A stretch of DNA of 64,000 nt from Lachnoanaerobaculum sanguinis (lineage in GTDB: Bacteria; Bacillota; Clostridia; Lachnospirales; Lachnospiraceae): positions 1-64,000 of the forward strand of contig NZ_BTHK01000001.1 in the NCBI RefSeq assembly GCF_033242365.1. Reading direction: 5' to 3'. This document shows positions 9,888-18,876 of this stretch, in pieces; positions within the stretch are counted from its first letter, which is position 1; each line of letters opens with the position of its first letter. The notes below the pieces were generated by a model. It was given only the letters and a program-made list of their open reading frames with translations. It made no database searches and was not told the DNA's origin. Position numbers and translations under genes: made by a program.

Positions 9888-11703
9888 TCAAAAAAAAGCC
9901 ATAGAGCATGGGGTAGGGCCCTTAATGGTATTGGCAGGTCCCGGCTCCGGAAAAACCTTTGTAATCACACATAGAATAAAATATCTTATAGAGGGGTCGG
10001 GTATAAACCCGGCCCATATTTTGGTTGTTACATTTTCAAGAGCTGCAGCCAAGGAAATGAAAGACAGATTTGAAAAACTTATCGGAAAAACTCTTGTAAC
10101 ATTTGGAACATTTCATTCGGTGTTTTTCAATCTTCTAAAAACAGCTTACGGATTCAGTGCGGAACAGATTGCATCTGATGAATTAAGATATACCCTTATA
10201 AAGGAATTGATAAAGAAAAATGAAATAGTGAATGAAGATATCAATACACTTTCCGGTAATCTTTTAAATGAAATAGCTCTTATAAAGCAGGATAATATAA
10301 ATATAAAAAACTATTATTCAAACAGTATTGCAAGTGATACTTTTAAGAAACTTTACAATGAATATGAAGCTGAGCTTGAAGCAAGAAATAAACTTGACTT
10401 TGAAGATATGCTTTCACTTACATATGAGCTATTAAGCGAAAGAACAGATATTTTATCCGCGGTACAAAACAGATATCAGTATATCTTGGTAGATGAGTTT
10501 CAGGATATAAATTTTTTGCAATATAATATCATAAAACTTATGGCAGGCAAGAATCAAAATATCACTGTTGTAGGAGATGACGATCAATCTATCTATAGAT
10601 TTAGAGGTGCAAGACCCGAGATAATGCTTGGATTTGAGAGAGACTTTAAAAATGTTTCTAAAGTATTTTTGGATATAAATTTCAGATCAAGTACTCAAAT
10701 AGTGGATGCCTCGACCAAACTTATATCTTTTAACAGTAAGAGATTTCCTAAAACTTTTACGGCACATAACGGAAGCGGTGCACCTGTATCGGTAATAGAA
10801 TTTAAAAATCCTTTTGCCGAGGTAAATACTATAGTAAATGATATAAAAGAATATATAAAATCCGGACAGGATATAAACAATATTGCAGTGCTTTATCGTA
10901 CAAACCTTTCACCGAGACTTTTAATTGAGAGGATGATGAAGAATAATATTCCTTTTACTATAAGAGATTCTATTCCGAATCTTTTTGAGCATTGGGTATC
11001 AAAGGATATTATATCTTACATAAAGCTGGCTATAAATTCAGGAAACAAATCCGATTTGCTTCGTATTTCCAATAAGCCTAACAGGTATATAAGCAGAGAT
11101 TCTCTTTCCTCATCAAAGGCAAGTATAGAAACACTATTTGACTATTATGAGGATAAAAGCTATATGATTAAAAGAATAATAGAACTTAGAGAACATTTAA
11201 GAACTATAAAAAATCTTAAGCCTGCAACGGCTCTCAGATATATAAGAAATGTAGTAGGATATGATGAGTACATAGAAGAGTACTGTGATATTAACGGTAT
11301 AGAAAGTGATGACTGCTATACAGTTTTGGGGGATCTTGAAAACAGCGCGTCCGAATTCGGTACATTTTCCGACTGGTTTGTACATATGGAAGAGTACAAA
11401 GAGGAACTGATAGAGGCAAGAAAAAAGTCAAATGAAGATGATAACGGCGTAAGGCTTATGACCTTCCATTCCTCCAAAGGACTTGAATTTGATATTGTTT
11501 ATATTATTGATGTAAATGAGGGAAGTGTACCGTATAAAAAAGCAAAAGGTGCTGATGAGATAGAAGAAGAGCGAAGAATGTTTTATGTTGCAATGACAAG
11601 AGCCAGACATAAACTCTTTATTTGTTGTTGCAAGGAAAATTTTGGAAAGTCTGTAGGTAAGTCTGATTTTATAGTGGAACTTTCTTCCAAGACTAAGCCA
11701 TAA
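9862..11703 (+). CDS. UvrD/PcrA-type superfamily 1 DNA helicase
   Basis: ATP-dependent 3'-5' DNA helicase of the UvrD/Rep family. Walker A is GPGSGKT at residues 26-32, followed by motif Ia (VVTFSRAAAKEM), the Walker B-type VDEFQD, GDDDQSIYRFRGA, NFRSS, MTFHSSKGLEFD and YVAMTRAR. At 613 residues it is shorter than PcrA (about 720-750) and lacks a long C-terminal tail, so it may be a paralogue rather than PcrA itself. The start is a TTG inside gltX with AAGGA six bases upstream. Confidence 0.9.
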   Translation: MELINYSSNQKKAIEHGVGPLMVLAGPGSGKTFVITHRIKYLIEGSGINPAHILVVTFSRAAAKEMKDRFEKLIGKTLVTFGTFHSVFFNLLKTAYGFSAEQIASDELRYTLIKELIKKNEIVNEDINTLSGNLLNEIALIKQDNINIKNYYSNSIASDTFKKLYNEYEAELEARNKLDFEDMLSLTYELLSERTDILSAVQNRYQYILVDEFQDINFLQYNIIKLMAGKNQNITVVGDDDQSIYRFRGARPEIMLGFERDFKNVSKVFLDINFRSSTQIVDASTKLISFNSKRFPKTFTAHNGSGAPVSVIEFKNPFAEVNTIVNDIKEYIKSGQDINNIAVLYRTNLSPRLLIERMMKNNIPFTIRDSIPNLFEHWVSKDIISYIKLAINSGNKSDLLRISNKPNRYISRDSLSSSKASIETLFDYYEDKSYMIKRIIELREHLRTIKNLKPATALRYIRNVVGYDEYIEEYCDINGIESDDCYTVLGDLENSASEFGTFSDWFVHMEEYKEELIEARKKSNEDDNGVRLMTFHSSKGLEFDIVYIIDVNEGSVPYKKAKGADEIEEERRMFYVAMTRARHKLFICCCKENFGKSVGKSDFIVELSSKTKP

Positions 11704-11713
11704 AGAGGTATAT

Positions 11714-13231
11714 ATGATACAAAAATTCAGCCATTCACTGCGTATGAAGATAACCTTGATAATCTTATTGATTATTTCGGTATTATTACTTTCAATAGGT
11801 CTTTTAAACAATTTCGGACTGAGATGGTTTTATCAGAATGAAAAGGTAAGTGAAATAAAAGAGGCATACCTTAAAATAGATAATGAAGTAATGAAAATCG
11901 GCTCCTCGGGTCAGCATATCATTGATGAAAGTACTGAAGAATCTGTTATTAATAACAGCCTTAAAAGTATTATTCTGGATTACTCAAATAAATATAATAT
12001 AACCATTGCCCTTGTAGACTCTTTTACAAATAAGGCCATATATTCATCAGCAAGGGAGGGTGACGGATTAATAAGTAGAATCCAGGACGGATTTATAGGA
12101 AATCAAAATCAGGATATTTTATACAGTAATAATAATTACACAATAATACTTCATAAGACTATGCAAAACACATCTTTTATAGAAGGTTTCGGTTATTGCA
12201 GTGATAATCAGACAATGGTTATAATGTCTACTCCTGTTGCAAGTTTAAAAGAAAGCGTAAGTATTTCAAACAGATTTCTGATATATATGGCAATTATAGG
12301 ATTCATTATAACTGTTATACTTACATTTATTATTGCAAAAATGATTACCTATCCGATACTTGAGTTGGCTGAGATTTCGAATAAAATGGGTAAACTTGAT
12401 TTTACCGCCAAATATATAGGTAACAGAAGTGATGAAATACAGACGCTTGGACAAAATATGAATTATATGTCCGACAGACTTAAAAAGGCTATTGACGAAT
12501 TACAGGAAGCCAATGAACTCTTAAAAGAAGACATTAAGAGAAAAGAAGCTATTGACGAAATGCGGAAAGATTTTATTGCGAATGTTTCTCATGAATTAAA
12601 GACACCTATTGCACTTATTCAAGGATATGCGGAAGGACTGAATGAAGGACTCTGTGAAGATGAAGAGAGCAGAAAATACTATACAGAGGTAATACTTGAT
12701 GAAAGTGAAAAGATGAATAAAATGGTAAAACAATTACTTACACTTTCTTCACTTGAATCCGGAAACAGTATTTTGCATAAGGAGAACTTTAATCTGACTT
12801 CTCTTATTGAGTCGGTGCTTGGTTCAATATCAATACTTATAGGTGAAAAGAATGTAAATATTGAATTTGATTCCGACAAGGAAATATTTCTTAATGCTGA
12901 TGAATTCAAAATAGAAGAGGTGGTTACAAACTATATCAGTAATTCTATTCATCATGTAAGTGACTCCGGGGAAATAAAAATAAATGTATCAGATGATGGA
13001 GAAAATATAACTTTTAGTGTTTATAATACAGGTAATCCTATTCCTGAAAAAGATTTAAACAATATTTGGGAAAAGTTTTTTAAGGTGGATAAGGCACATT
13101 CCAGAGCATATGGAGGAAGCGGTATCGGACTGTCTATAGTAAAGGCGATAGTAGAAGCTCACAACGGTACTGTTGCTGTAAGAAATATACTTGACGGTGT
13201 TGAATTTTCATTCAAGATACCAAAGGCATAA
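11714..13231 (+). CDS. Membrane sensor histidine kinase
   Basis: A 505-residue sensor kinase: TM helix near residues 12-33, an extracytoplasmic sensing domain of about 155 residues, a second TM near 190-213, HAMP linker, a DHp domain with His293 in NVSHELKTP, and an ATPase domain with an N box (NYISNSIHH) and G boxes (GSGIGLSI). It probably signals to the OmpR-type regulator at 7,726. The signal is unknown. Its stop lies two bases before cbiD, so kinase and cobalamin genes share a transcript unless an internal promoter lies inside it. Confidence 0.92.
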   Translation: MIQKFSHSLRMKITLIILLIISVLLLSIGLLNNFGLRWFYQNEKVSEIKEAYLKIDNEVMKIGSSGQHIIDESTEESVINNSLKSIILDYSNKYNITIALVDSFTNKAIYSSAREGDGLISRIQDGFIGNQNQDILYSNNNYTIILHKTMQNTSFIEGFGYCSDNQTMVIMSTPVASLKESVSISNRFLIYMAIIGFIITVILTFIIAKMITYPILELAEISNKMGKLDFTAKYIGNRSDEIQTLGQNMNYMSDRLKKAIDELQEANELLKEDIKRKEAIDEMRKDFIANVSHELKTPIALIQGYAEGLNEGLCEDEESRKYYTEVILDESEKMNKMVKQLLTLSSLESGNSILHKENFNLTSLIESVLGSISILIGEKNVNIEFDSDKEIFLNADEFKIEEVVTNYISNSIHHVSDSGEIKINVSDDGENITFSVYNTGNPIPEKDLNNIWEKFFKVDKAHSRAYGGSGIGLSIVKAIVEAHNGTVAVRNILDGVEFSFKIPKA

Positions 13232-13233
13232 AT

Positions 13234-14418
13234 ATGACAATTGATGAATTTAATATAAAAAACGGCCATACACAAAGGTATGGCTTTACCACAGGAACTA
13301 CAGCAACTGCTGCTGCAATAGGAGCTGCATATATGTATCTGGATGATAAAAAGGATATAGTGGATGTAGAGTTACCTGCAGGTATAACACTCAGTATTCC
13401 AATAGAATATCACAAAGTACAAAATAATTTATTTATCTGTGGTGTAAAAAAGAATGCAGGTGATGACCCGGATGTTACTGACGGAATAATAATCAGTTCA
13501 AAGCTTGAATTTATAAAAAAAGAAAACGGTCTTGAGTTTAATTTTTTTGCCGGAGAAGGTGTAGGAATATTTACAAAAGACGGACTGGCCTTACCAAAGG
13601 GAGAAGCGGCTATAAATCCGGTTCCAAGGCAGATGATGATTGACAATCTTTCACGTATATTAAAAGAAGCAGGATTTAGCGGTATAGTAAATATAACCGT
13701 TATGGTAGAAAACGGAGTGGAGATAGCAAAAAAGACCTTTAATGAAAGACTTGGAATTATAGGTGGAATCTCAATACTCGGGACCTCAGGTCTGGTACTG
13801 CCTATGAGCAAAACAGCACTCTTAGAAACAATAGAAGCTGATATCAAATTCAGGTTAAAAAATTCAAAAGAAGGACGAGTATATTTGGCACCCGGAAATA
13901 TAGGTGCAAAATACTTGGAAAAAAATTTTAATATAAACAGCACTACAGTGGCTATTATAAGCAATTTTATAGGTGAAAGTATTGATTATGCAATCTCAAA
14001 TGATGCAAGAGAAATTGTACTATGTGGCGACTTGGGCAAACTTATAAAGTTGTCGGGTGGAATAATGAATACACATTCAAATGATTCGGATTCCAGACTT
14101 GAATTGCTTGTAGCGGCAGTAACAAAACTTTGTATAAAAGAAAACAAAGAATTACCGATTCAGGCTGTTTCAAATATATTTGAACAAAAGACCACAACAG
14201 GTGCCGTAAATATAATTAAAGAAAATAACTTTGAAAATTGCTTTGATATACTTGCAGATCGGATGCTTTACTATGCATATAACCGTGCATTTAAGGCTGA
14301 GATATTTTATCATAAAAACAGATATGCAAATATTGAAGAGTTTAAAAATAATTTAAAAATCAGAATTATTGTATTCAGTGATAATATAACGATTATAGAT
14401 ACAGGAGAAAATAAATGA
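13234..14418 (+). CDS. cbiD: Cobalt-precorrin-5B (C1)-methyltransferase CbiD
   Basis: Methylates C1 of cobalt-precorrin-5B in anaerobic corrin synthesis. Recognised by RYGFTTGTTATAAA at the N terminus, the AGEGVGIFTKDGLALPKGEAAINPVPR segment (its glycine-rich part near residues 105-125) and the GGISILGTSG loop. At 394 residues it is slightly longer than the usual 360-380. It is the first gene of the cobalamin cluster, starting two bases after the kinase stop, so no leader or riboswitch fits in front of it. The 3' end overlaps cbiL (ATGA). Confidence 0.95.
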   Translation: MTIDEFNIKNGHTQRYGFTTGTTATAAAIGAAYMYLDDKKDIVDVELPAGITLSIPIEYHKVQNNLFICGVKKNAGDDPDVTDGIIISSKLEFIKKENGLEFNFFAGEGVGIFTKDGLALPKGEAAINPVPRQMMIDNLSRILKEAGFSGIVNITVMVENGVEIAKKTFNERLGIIGGISILGTSGLVLPMSKTALLETIEADIKFRLKNSKEGRVYLAPGNIGAKYLEKNFNINSTTVAIISNFIGESIDYAISNDAREIVLCGDLGKLIKLSGGIMNTHSNDSDSRLELLVAAVTKLCIKENKELPIQAVSNIFEQKTTTGAVNIIKENNFENCFDILADRMLYYAYNRAFKAEIFYHKNRYANIEEFKNNLKIRIIVFSDNITIIDTGENK

Positions 14419-15101
14419 GTAAATTATATGGTGTAGGAGTAGGCCCGGGAGACCCTGAGCTTATGACAATAAAGGCTTTAAATGCAGTAAAAATATCAAA
14501 AACAATATGTTATCCCGGGAAAAGCGAGGATACTTCCATTGCTTTTAATATTGCAAAGCAAGTGATTCCTGAGATAAATGAAAAAGATAAATTATGTGTA
14601 GACTTTCCAATGACAAAGGATCCTGATATATTGGAAGAAGCACATTCAAAAATCACCGATGAGATAAAAGAACTTTTAAAAGAAGGAGATGTAGCACTCC
14701 TGACACTTGGTGATCCCGGAGTTTATGCGACTTACTCATATATTGCACAAAGACTGAACGCAGAAGGGATAGGAGTAATCACTATACCCGGTATCACATC
14801 ATTCAGTGCCGCTGCCGCTACACTTGGTATTCCGCTTACATTGGCAGATGAAGAGCTTCATGTGATCCCATCATCATACTCATTTGAAGAGGCATTCAAA
14901 CTTAAAGGTACTTTGGTATTTATGAAATCCGGAAGAAGCTATGAGAAGCTGGCTTCATATATCAAGAAAGAAAAGTTTGATTATGATATCTATATGGTGG
15001 AAAATTGCGGTATGCCAAATGAAAGATTATTTGTCGGAGCAAAAAATCTTCCTGAAACAAGCGGATATTTTACAATAATTATAGTAAGAGGTTTAAAATG
15101 A
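14415..15101 (+). CDS. cbiL: Precorrin-2/cobalt-factor-2 C20-methyltransferase
   Basis: SAM-dependent tetrapyrrole methylase adding the C20 methyl group. The first glycine loop is YGVGVGPGDPELMTIKA at the N terminus; TLGDPGVYATYSY and PGITSFSAAAA mark the rest of the SAM site; 228 residues is normal. CbiL and CobI are close relatives; the surrounding cbi genes favour the cobalt-containing substrate. GGAG precedes the ATG, and both ends overlap neighbours by four bases. Confidence 0.94.
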   Translation: MSKLYGVGVGPGDPELMTIKALNAVKISKTICYPGKSEDTSIAFNIAKQVIPEINEKDKLCVDFPMTKDPDILEEAHSKITDEIKELLKEGDVALLTLGDPGVYATYSYIAQRLNAEGIGVITIPGITSFSAAAATLGIPLTLADEELHVIPSSYSFEEAFKLKGTLVFMKSGRSYEKLASYIKKEKFDYDIYMVENCGMPNERLFVGAKNLPETSGYFTIIIVRGLK

Positions 15102-15829
15102 AACAAATATATATAATCGGTATGGGACCGGGTAAATATGATCAGATGACGGTCGAGGCGATAAAGAAAATAGAAGAGAGCGATATAGTTATAGGTTATA
15201 CGGTATATACAGATTTGATAAAGGAAATATGGCCTGATAAGGAATGCCTTTCAACACCCATGACTAAAGAATATGAAAGATGTGTAATGGCATTTGAAGA
15301 GGCTGATAAGGGAAAAACGGTAGCAATGGTTTGCTCAGGTGATGCAGGTGTATACGGACTTACAGGGCTTATGCTTGGTATAGCTCCGGATTATAGAGAT
15401 GTAGCAGTGAAAACAATTGCCGGAGTTACCGCGGCAATTTCAGGTGCCGCTATTATAGGAGCACCACTTATACATGATTTTGCGGTAATCAGTCTCAGTG
15501 ATCTTTTGACACCTTGGGAGAAGATAGAAAAAAGACTTGAATGTGCGGCATTAGGAGATTTTTGTATCTCAATATATAATCCCGGAAGTAAAAAACGTGT
15601 AGATTATCTTCAAAAAGCCTGTGATATCTTGCTTAAGTATAAGAGTGAAAATACACCATGTGCCATAGCAAAAAACATAGGGAGAGAAGGTGAAGGATAT
15701 AGCGTCTATACTCTTTTGGAATTAAGAGATGTGACAGTCGGCATGTTTGAAACGGTATTTATAGGTAACTCTATGACTAAAGTTATTGACGGTAAACTTG
15801 TAACGCCAAGAGGATACTCCAATGAGTGA
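15098..15829 (+). CDS. cbiH: Cobalt-factor III C17-methyltransferase CbiH
   Basis: Tetrapyrrole methylase that methylates C17 and drives ring contraction. It has the IIGMGPGKYDQMT SAM loop, CSGDAGVYGL, and the CbiH/CobJ-type SDLLTPW and YNPGSKKR motifs. In some bacteria CbiH is fused to CbiG, but this protein (243 residues) has only the methylase domain. Coupled to cbiL by ATGA; the 3' end overlaps cbiJ by eight bases. Confidence 0.95.
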   Translation: MKQIYIIGMGPGKYDQMTVEAIKKIEESDIVIGYTVYTDLIKEIWPDKECLSTPMTKEYERCVMAFEEADKGKTVAMVCSGDAGVYGLTGLMLGIAPDYRDVAVKTIAGVTAAISGAAIIGAPLIHDFAVISLSDLLTPWEKIEKRLECAALGDFCISIYNPGSKKRVDYLQKACDILLKYKSENTPCAIAKNIGREGEGYSVYTLLELRDVTVGMFETVFIGNSMTKVIDGKLVTPRGYSNE

Positions 15830-16586
15830 TGTTTTAATCTTTGGCGGTACTACTGAAGGAAGAGAGATTGCTACCTACTGTGATAAGCTTAAAATAGATA
15901 CTATACTATGTGTAGCTACCGAGTATGGCAAGGAAGTTCTTCCGGAATTTAAAACTGTCAAAGTTAGTAATAAACGACTGGGTACAGAAGAGATAGCTAA
16001 GCTTATAAAAGAAAATAATATATCCTGCGTCATAGATTCAACACATCCATATGCTTATGATATATCTAAAAATATAGAATCTGCATTAAAACTCTTAGAA
16101 AAAAATATCACTTTTTTTAAAATAAAAAGAGAGTCTATGGATGTGAGTTTAGAAGATGTTCTTGAGTTTTCAAGTAATTTTGATGCGGTTAATTATCTTT
16201 TGAATACAGAAGGAAATATTTTACTTACAACAGGCAGTAAGGAAATATCAGCTTTCAGTGAGCTGTCAAATCGTATATTTCCAAGGGTACTTCCAAGTAT
16301 AGACTCTATAAATGCCTGTATATCTGCCGGTGTACCTTCAAAGAATATTATTGCAATGCAGGGACCTTTTTCTAAAACTTTAAACGAAGCAATTATAAAA
16401 GAATTTGATTGCAAATATCTTGTAAGTAAATTATCGGGAAGAAGCGGTGGCTTTGAAGAAAAGATAGAGGCGGCAAAAAATACCGGTTGTATTCCTGTGA
16501 TTATTATGCCGAAGACTGAGATAACAGGTATTTCTGTAGATGTTTGCAAATTTAATTTAAATAATATATATAGTAAACAGGGATAA
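15822..16586 (+). CDS. cbiJ: Cobalt-precorrin-6A reductase CbiJ
   Basis: NAD(P)H-dependent reductase of the macrocycle in corrin synthesis. The N terminus VLIFGGTTEGREIA is the typical CbiJ/CobK nucleotide loop; DSTHPYA near residue 69 and a C-terminal KLSGRSGGFEEKIEAA segment agree. 254 residues is normal. It lies between cbiH and cbiET, all overlapping or within two bases. Confidence 0.93.
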   Translation: MSDVLIFGGTTEGREIATYCDKLKIDTILCVATEYGKEVLPEFKTVKVSNKRLGTEEIAKLIKENNISCVIDSTHPYAYDISKNIESALKLLEKNITFFKIKRESMDVSLEDVLEFSSNFDAVNYLLNTEGNILLTTGSKEISAFSELSNRIFPRVLPSIDSINACISAGVPSKNIIAMQGPFSKTLNEAIIKEFDCKYLVSKLSGRSGGFEEKIEAAKNTGCIPVIIMPKTEITGISVDVCKFNLNNIYSKQG

Positions 16587-16588
16587 GT

Positions 16589-17812
16589 ATGGTAAATACA
16601 AAAAATATAAATCTTGTAGGAATTGGACTTGGAAATCCAAACCTTTTAACAAAAGCTGCAATTTCTGCACTGGAAAGGTCTTCAGTAATTATCGGTGCAA
16701 AAAGAATAGTTGACAGTGTAAAAGAAGATTTTCCGAATAAAAAATATTTTACAGAGTATAATACAGATAAGATAATTGAAATAATAAGAGAAAATATGGA
16801 TAGCGAAACAGCTGTAGTATTCAGTGGGGATATTTCTCTTTTTAGCGGAAGTTTAAAACTTTTTGATAAATTAAAGGATTTTAAAGACTGCAATATAAAT
16901 ACATTTCCCGGAATATCAAGTCTTAGCTATTTATGTGCAAAGTCAAATACCGATATTTCAAAAGTAAAGATATTATCATTCCATGGTAAGGAAGAGCTTT
17001 TATATCACAATATAGATTCAAATGAATATACATTTATTATCACATCTAAGGGTGAAGGAGTAAAGGAAATCTGTAGAAAACTTATAGACTTCGGATTCTT
17101 TGACCTTGATATAACACTGGGAGAAAATCTTTCTTATGAAAATGAAAGAATAACAAAGGCAAAGGCATCTAAACTTATAGAAATGGAAATATCTGATTTA
17201 AACTGTATGCTTATTTCAAATCCGGATGCAGATAAGTCTATAAGTATCGGACTTCCCGATGAAGTATTTGCAAGAGATAAAGTGCCGATAACAAAATCCG
17301 AAGTTAGAGCCGTTATTATGAGTAAGTTGGATGTTTGTCCAAACAGTATCTGCTATGATATAGGTGCAGGAAGTGGATCTATAAGTATTGAAATGTCAAG
17401 GCTTGCATATGAAGGAAAAGTATATGCTATAGAAAAAAATCCTGTTGCAGTAGAACTTATAAAAAAGAATATTCATAATTTCAGTGCTGAAAATATAGAG
17501 CTTATACATGCAAAAGCACCTGACGGACTTGATAATATCTTAGATGCGGATAAAATCTTTATAGGTGGCAGCGCCGGTGAACTTATCAGTATGATGGAGA
17601 TGATATTTACCTCAAAGAAAAATCCTACTATCGTAATCTCAGCTATAACAATGGAAACTATTGCACAGATAACAGACATAGTAAAACTTGCAAAAGAAAA
17701 AGGTTATGATACCGAAATCACAGCTGTAAATGTATCTAAGTCAAAAGAAGTCGGAACTTATAATATGATGATAGCACAGAATATGGTGTTTATAGGCGTA
17801 ATTAAAATGTAA
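16589..17812 (+). CDS. cbiET: Fused precorrin-6Y methylase/decarboxylase CbiET (CobL-like)
   Basis: Adds methyl groups at C5 and C15 and decarboxylates the C12 acetate. The N-terminal half (about 1-205) is a CbiE tetrapyrrole methylase with VGIGLGNPNLLT; the C-terminal half (about 215-407) is a CbiT Rossmann methyltransferase with YDIGAGSGSISIE. The fusion at 407 residues is the standard CobL length. It ends the first half of the cob locus; the next 100 bases hold the FNT promoter and no clear terminator. Confidence 0.94.
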   Translation: MVNTKNINLVGIGLGNPNLLTKAAISALERSSVIIGAKRIVDSVKEDFPNKKYFTEYNTDKIIEIIRENMDSETAVVFSGDISLFSGSLKLFDKLKDFKDCNINTFPGISSLSYLCAKSNTDISKVKILSFHGKEELLYHNIDSNEYTFIITSKGEGVKEICRKLIDFGFFDLDITLGENLSYENERITKAKASKLIEMEISDLNCMLISNPDADKSISIGLPDEVFARDKVPITKSEVRAVIMSKLDVCPNSICYDIGAGSGSISIEMSRLAYEGKVYAIEKNPVAVELIKKNIHNFSAENIELIHAKAPDGLDNILDADKIFIGGSAGELISMMEMIFTSKKNPTIVISAITMETIAQITDIVKLAKEKGYDTEITAVNVSKSKEVGTYNMMIAQNMVFIGVIKM

Positions 17813-17841
17813 AAATTAGGAGGGTATAAATTCATTTTGTC

Positions 17842-17869
17842 TTGACATATATCCTATTTTTTGTAAAAT
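17842..17869 (+). promoter_or_regulatory. Sigma-A promoter of the FNT transporter gene
   Basis: TTGACA (17842-17847), a 16-bp spacer and TAAAAT (17864-17869) make a strong promoter in the 101-base gap after cbiET, giving the FNT gene independent transcription. The start site should fall near 17,876. Confidence 0.75.
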
Positions 17870-17874
17870 ATATA

Positions 17875-17892
17875 AGGTTATTTTTTTAACAA
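17875..17892. promoter_or_regulatory. Possible Rex-type operator at the FNT start site
   Basis: The right half is a perfect Rex half-site TTAACAA (17886-17892); the left half AGGTTAT keeps only GTTA of TTGTTAA. Spacing is 7+4+7, as in clostridial Rex sites, and the place (start of transcription) suits repression. Rex is encoded in this window. Half of the match is poor, so this is a hint only. Confidence 0.35.
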
Positions 17893-17913
17893 GAATAGGA
17901 GAGAAATGTATTT

Positions 17914-18744
17914 ATGAACTTTTCAAATACTACAGCTGAGGTTACACAAAATCTCATAGAAGCCGGTGAAGGCAAAGTAAAACGTCCGCTACACAAAATG
18001 ATTTTATTGGGAATCCTTGCCGGTATGCTTATAGGAGCAGGAGCAATGGCGAGCAGTGTAGCGATACACGATATTTCAAATACAGGAATTGCAAGACTTG
18101 TAGCAGGACTGGTATTCCCTATAGGTTTTGTAATGATGGTATTGTTTGGCGGTGAACTCTTTACAGGTGCATGCCTTATGATAATCGGTGTTTTAAAAGG
18201 AAAATATAAGGTATCGGATATGATTAGAGTGCTTATCGTTGTATTTATATCTAATCTTATAGGTGGACTTTTATTTGCAATACTGGTAGCTTTCAGCGGT
18301 CAGTTCAAATACAGCGACGGCCTGATGGGTGCATTTACAATAAAACTTGCATTGTCAAAAGCAAATATACCTTTCAGTTCCGCACTTATATCAGGTATAT
18401 TATGTAACTTCTTTGTCTGTCTTGGAGTAGTTATGGCAGGTTTGTCTAAAGACATATCAGGAAAGGTATTGGCAAGCTTTTTACCTATTATGACTTTTGT
18501 AACAGGAGGATTTGAGCACTGTGTTGCAAATATGTTCTATATTCCTGCAGGTATATTTGCCGCCGGTAACAGCAAATATGCGGAAGTAGCTATGACAAAG
18601 TATGGAATAACTGCTGAAAAACTTGCAACATTGAACTGGAAAAACTTTTTACTTACAAACGAACTTCCTGTAACAATCGGTAATATAATAGGTGGTATGC
18701 TCCTTATTGGAGTTGTAATGTATATTGTTTATAGTAAAGAATGA
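17914..18744 (+). CDS. Formate/nitrite transporter (FNT) family channel
   Basis: An inner-membrane pentameric anion channel of the FocA/NirC/FNT family. About six TM helices are visible; the family-specific region GGFEHCVANMFYIPAG carries the central His, and LFGGELFTGACLM the first breaking loop. Length 276 is normal. In a fermentative anaerobe formate export is the likeliest role, but nitrite, hydrosulfide or lactate are possible. It sits between the two halves of the cobalamin locus with its own promoter and terminator, so the link with B12 synthesis is positional only. Confidence 0.9.
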   Translation: MNFSNTTAEVTQNLIEAGEGKVKRPLHKMILLGILAGMLIGAGAMASSVAIHDISNTGIARLVAGLVFPIGFVMMVLFGGELFTGACLMIIGVLKGKYKVSDMIRVLIVVFISNLIGGLLFAILVAFSGQFKYSDGLMGAFTIKLALSKANIPFSSALISGILCNFFVCLGVVMAGLSKDISGKVLASFLPIMTFVTGGFEHCVANMFYIPAGIFAAGNSKYAEVAMTKYGITAEKLATLNWKNFLLTNELPVTIGNIIGGMLLIGVVMYIVYSKE

Positions 18745-18758
18745 TAGAAGATGATGTT

Positions 18759-18790
18759 AAAAGGCTGTCACAATATGTGGCGGCTTTTTT
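18759..18790 (+). terminator. Rho-independent terminator after the FNT gene
   Basis: Arms 18759-18771 and 18777-18789 pair over about 13 positions with three wobble pairs around an AATAT loop; six T residues end the structure. It closes the FNT transcript and shows that the next gene needs its own promoter. Confidence 0.85.
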
Positions 18791-18803
18791 ATATAAGAAT
18801 ATA

Positions 18804-18832
18804 TTTACTGTAAAGGTTTACTTTACTTATAG
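18804..18832 (+). promoter_or_regulatory. Putative promoter with nested palindromes in its spacer
   Basis: TTTACT (18804-18809) and TTATAG (18827-18832) are 17 bp apart, a modest promoter match. The spacer is exactly filled by GTAAAG-GTTTA-CTTTAC (18810-18826), and TTTACTGTAAA (18804-18814) forms a second dyad, giving repeated TTTAC/GTAAA half-sites. An operator for an unknown regulator is inferred. It would drive the two unknown genes and probably cbiA onward. Confidence 0.45.
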
Positions 18833-18876
18833 AAAAGATGTGATAAAGTATTTATATAAACATATCGGAGGTCTTT

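Noticed and set aside
13410..13964. 184-residue open frame on the - strand within cbiD
   Set aside because: Shadow of cbiD; no start context, and the sense frame is fully conserved.
17813..17913. Possible cobalamin riboswitch before the FNT gene
   Set aside because: The 101-base gap holds a promoter and a short leader; no B12-box-like core is visible and the space is too small.
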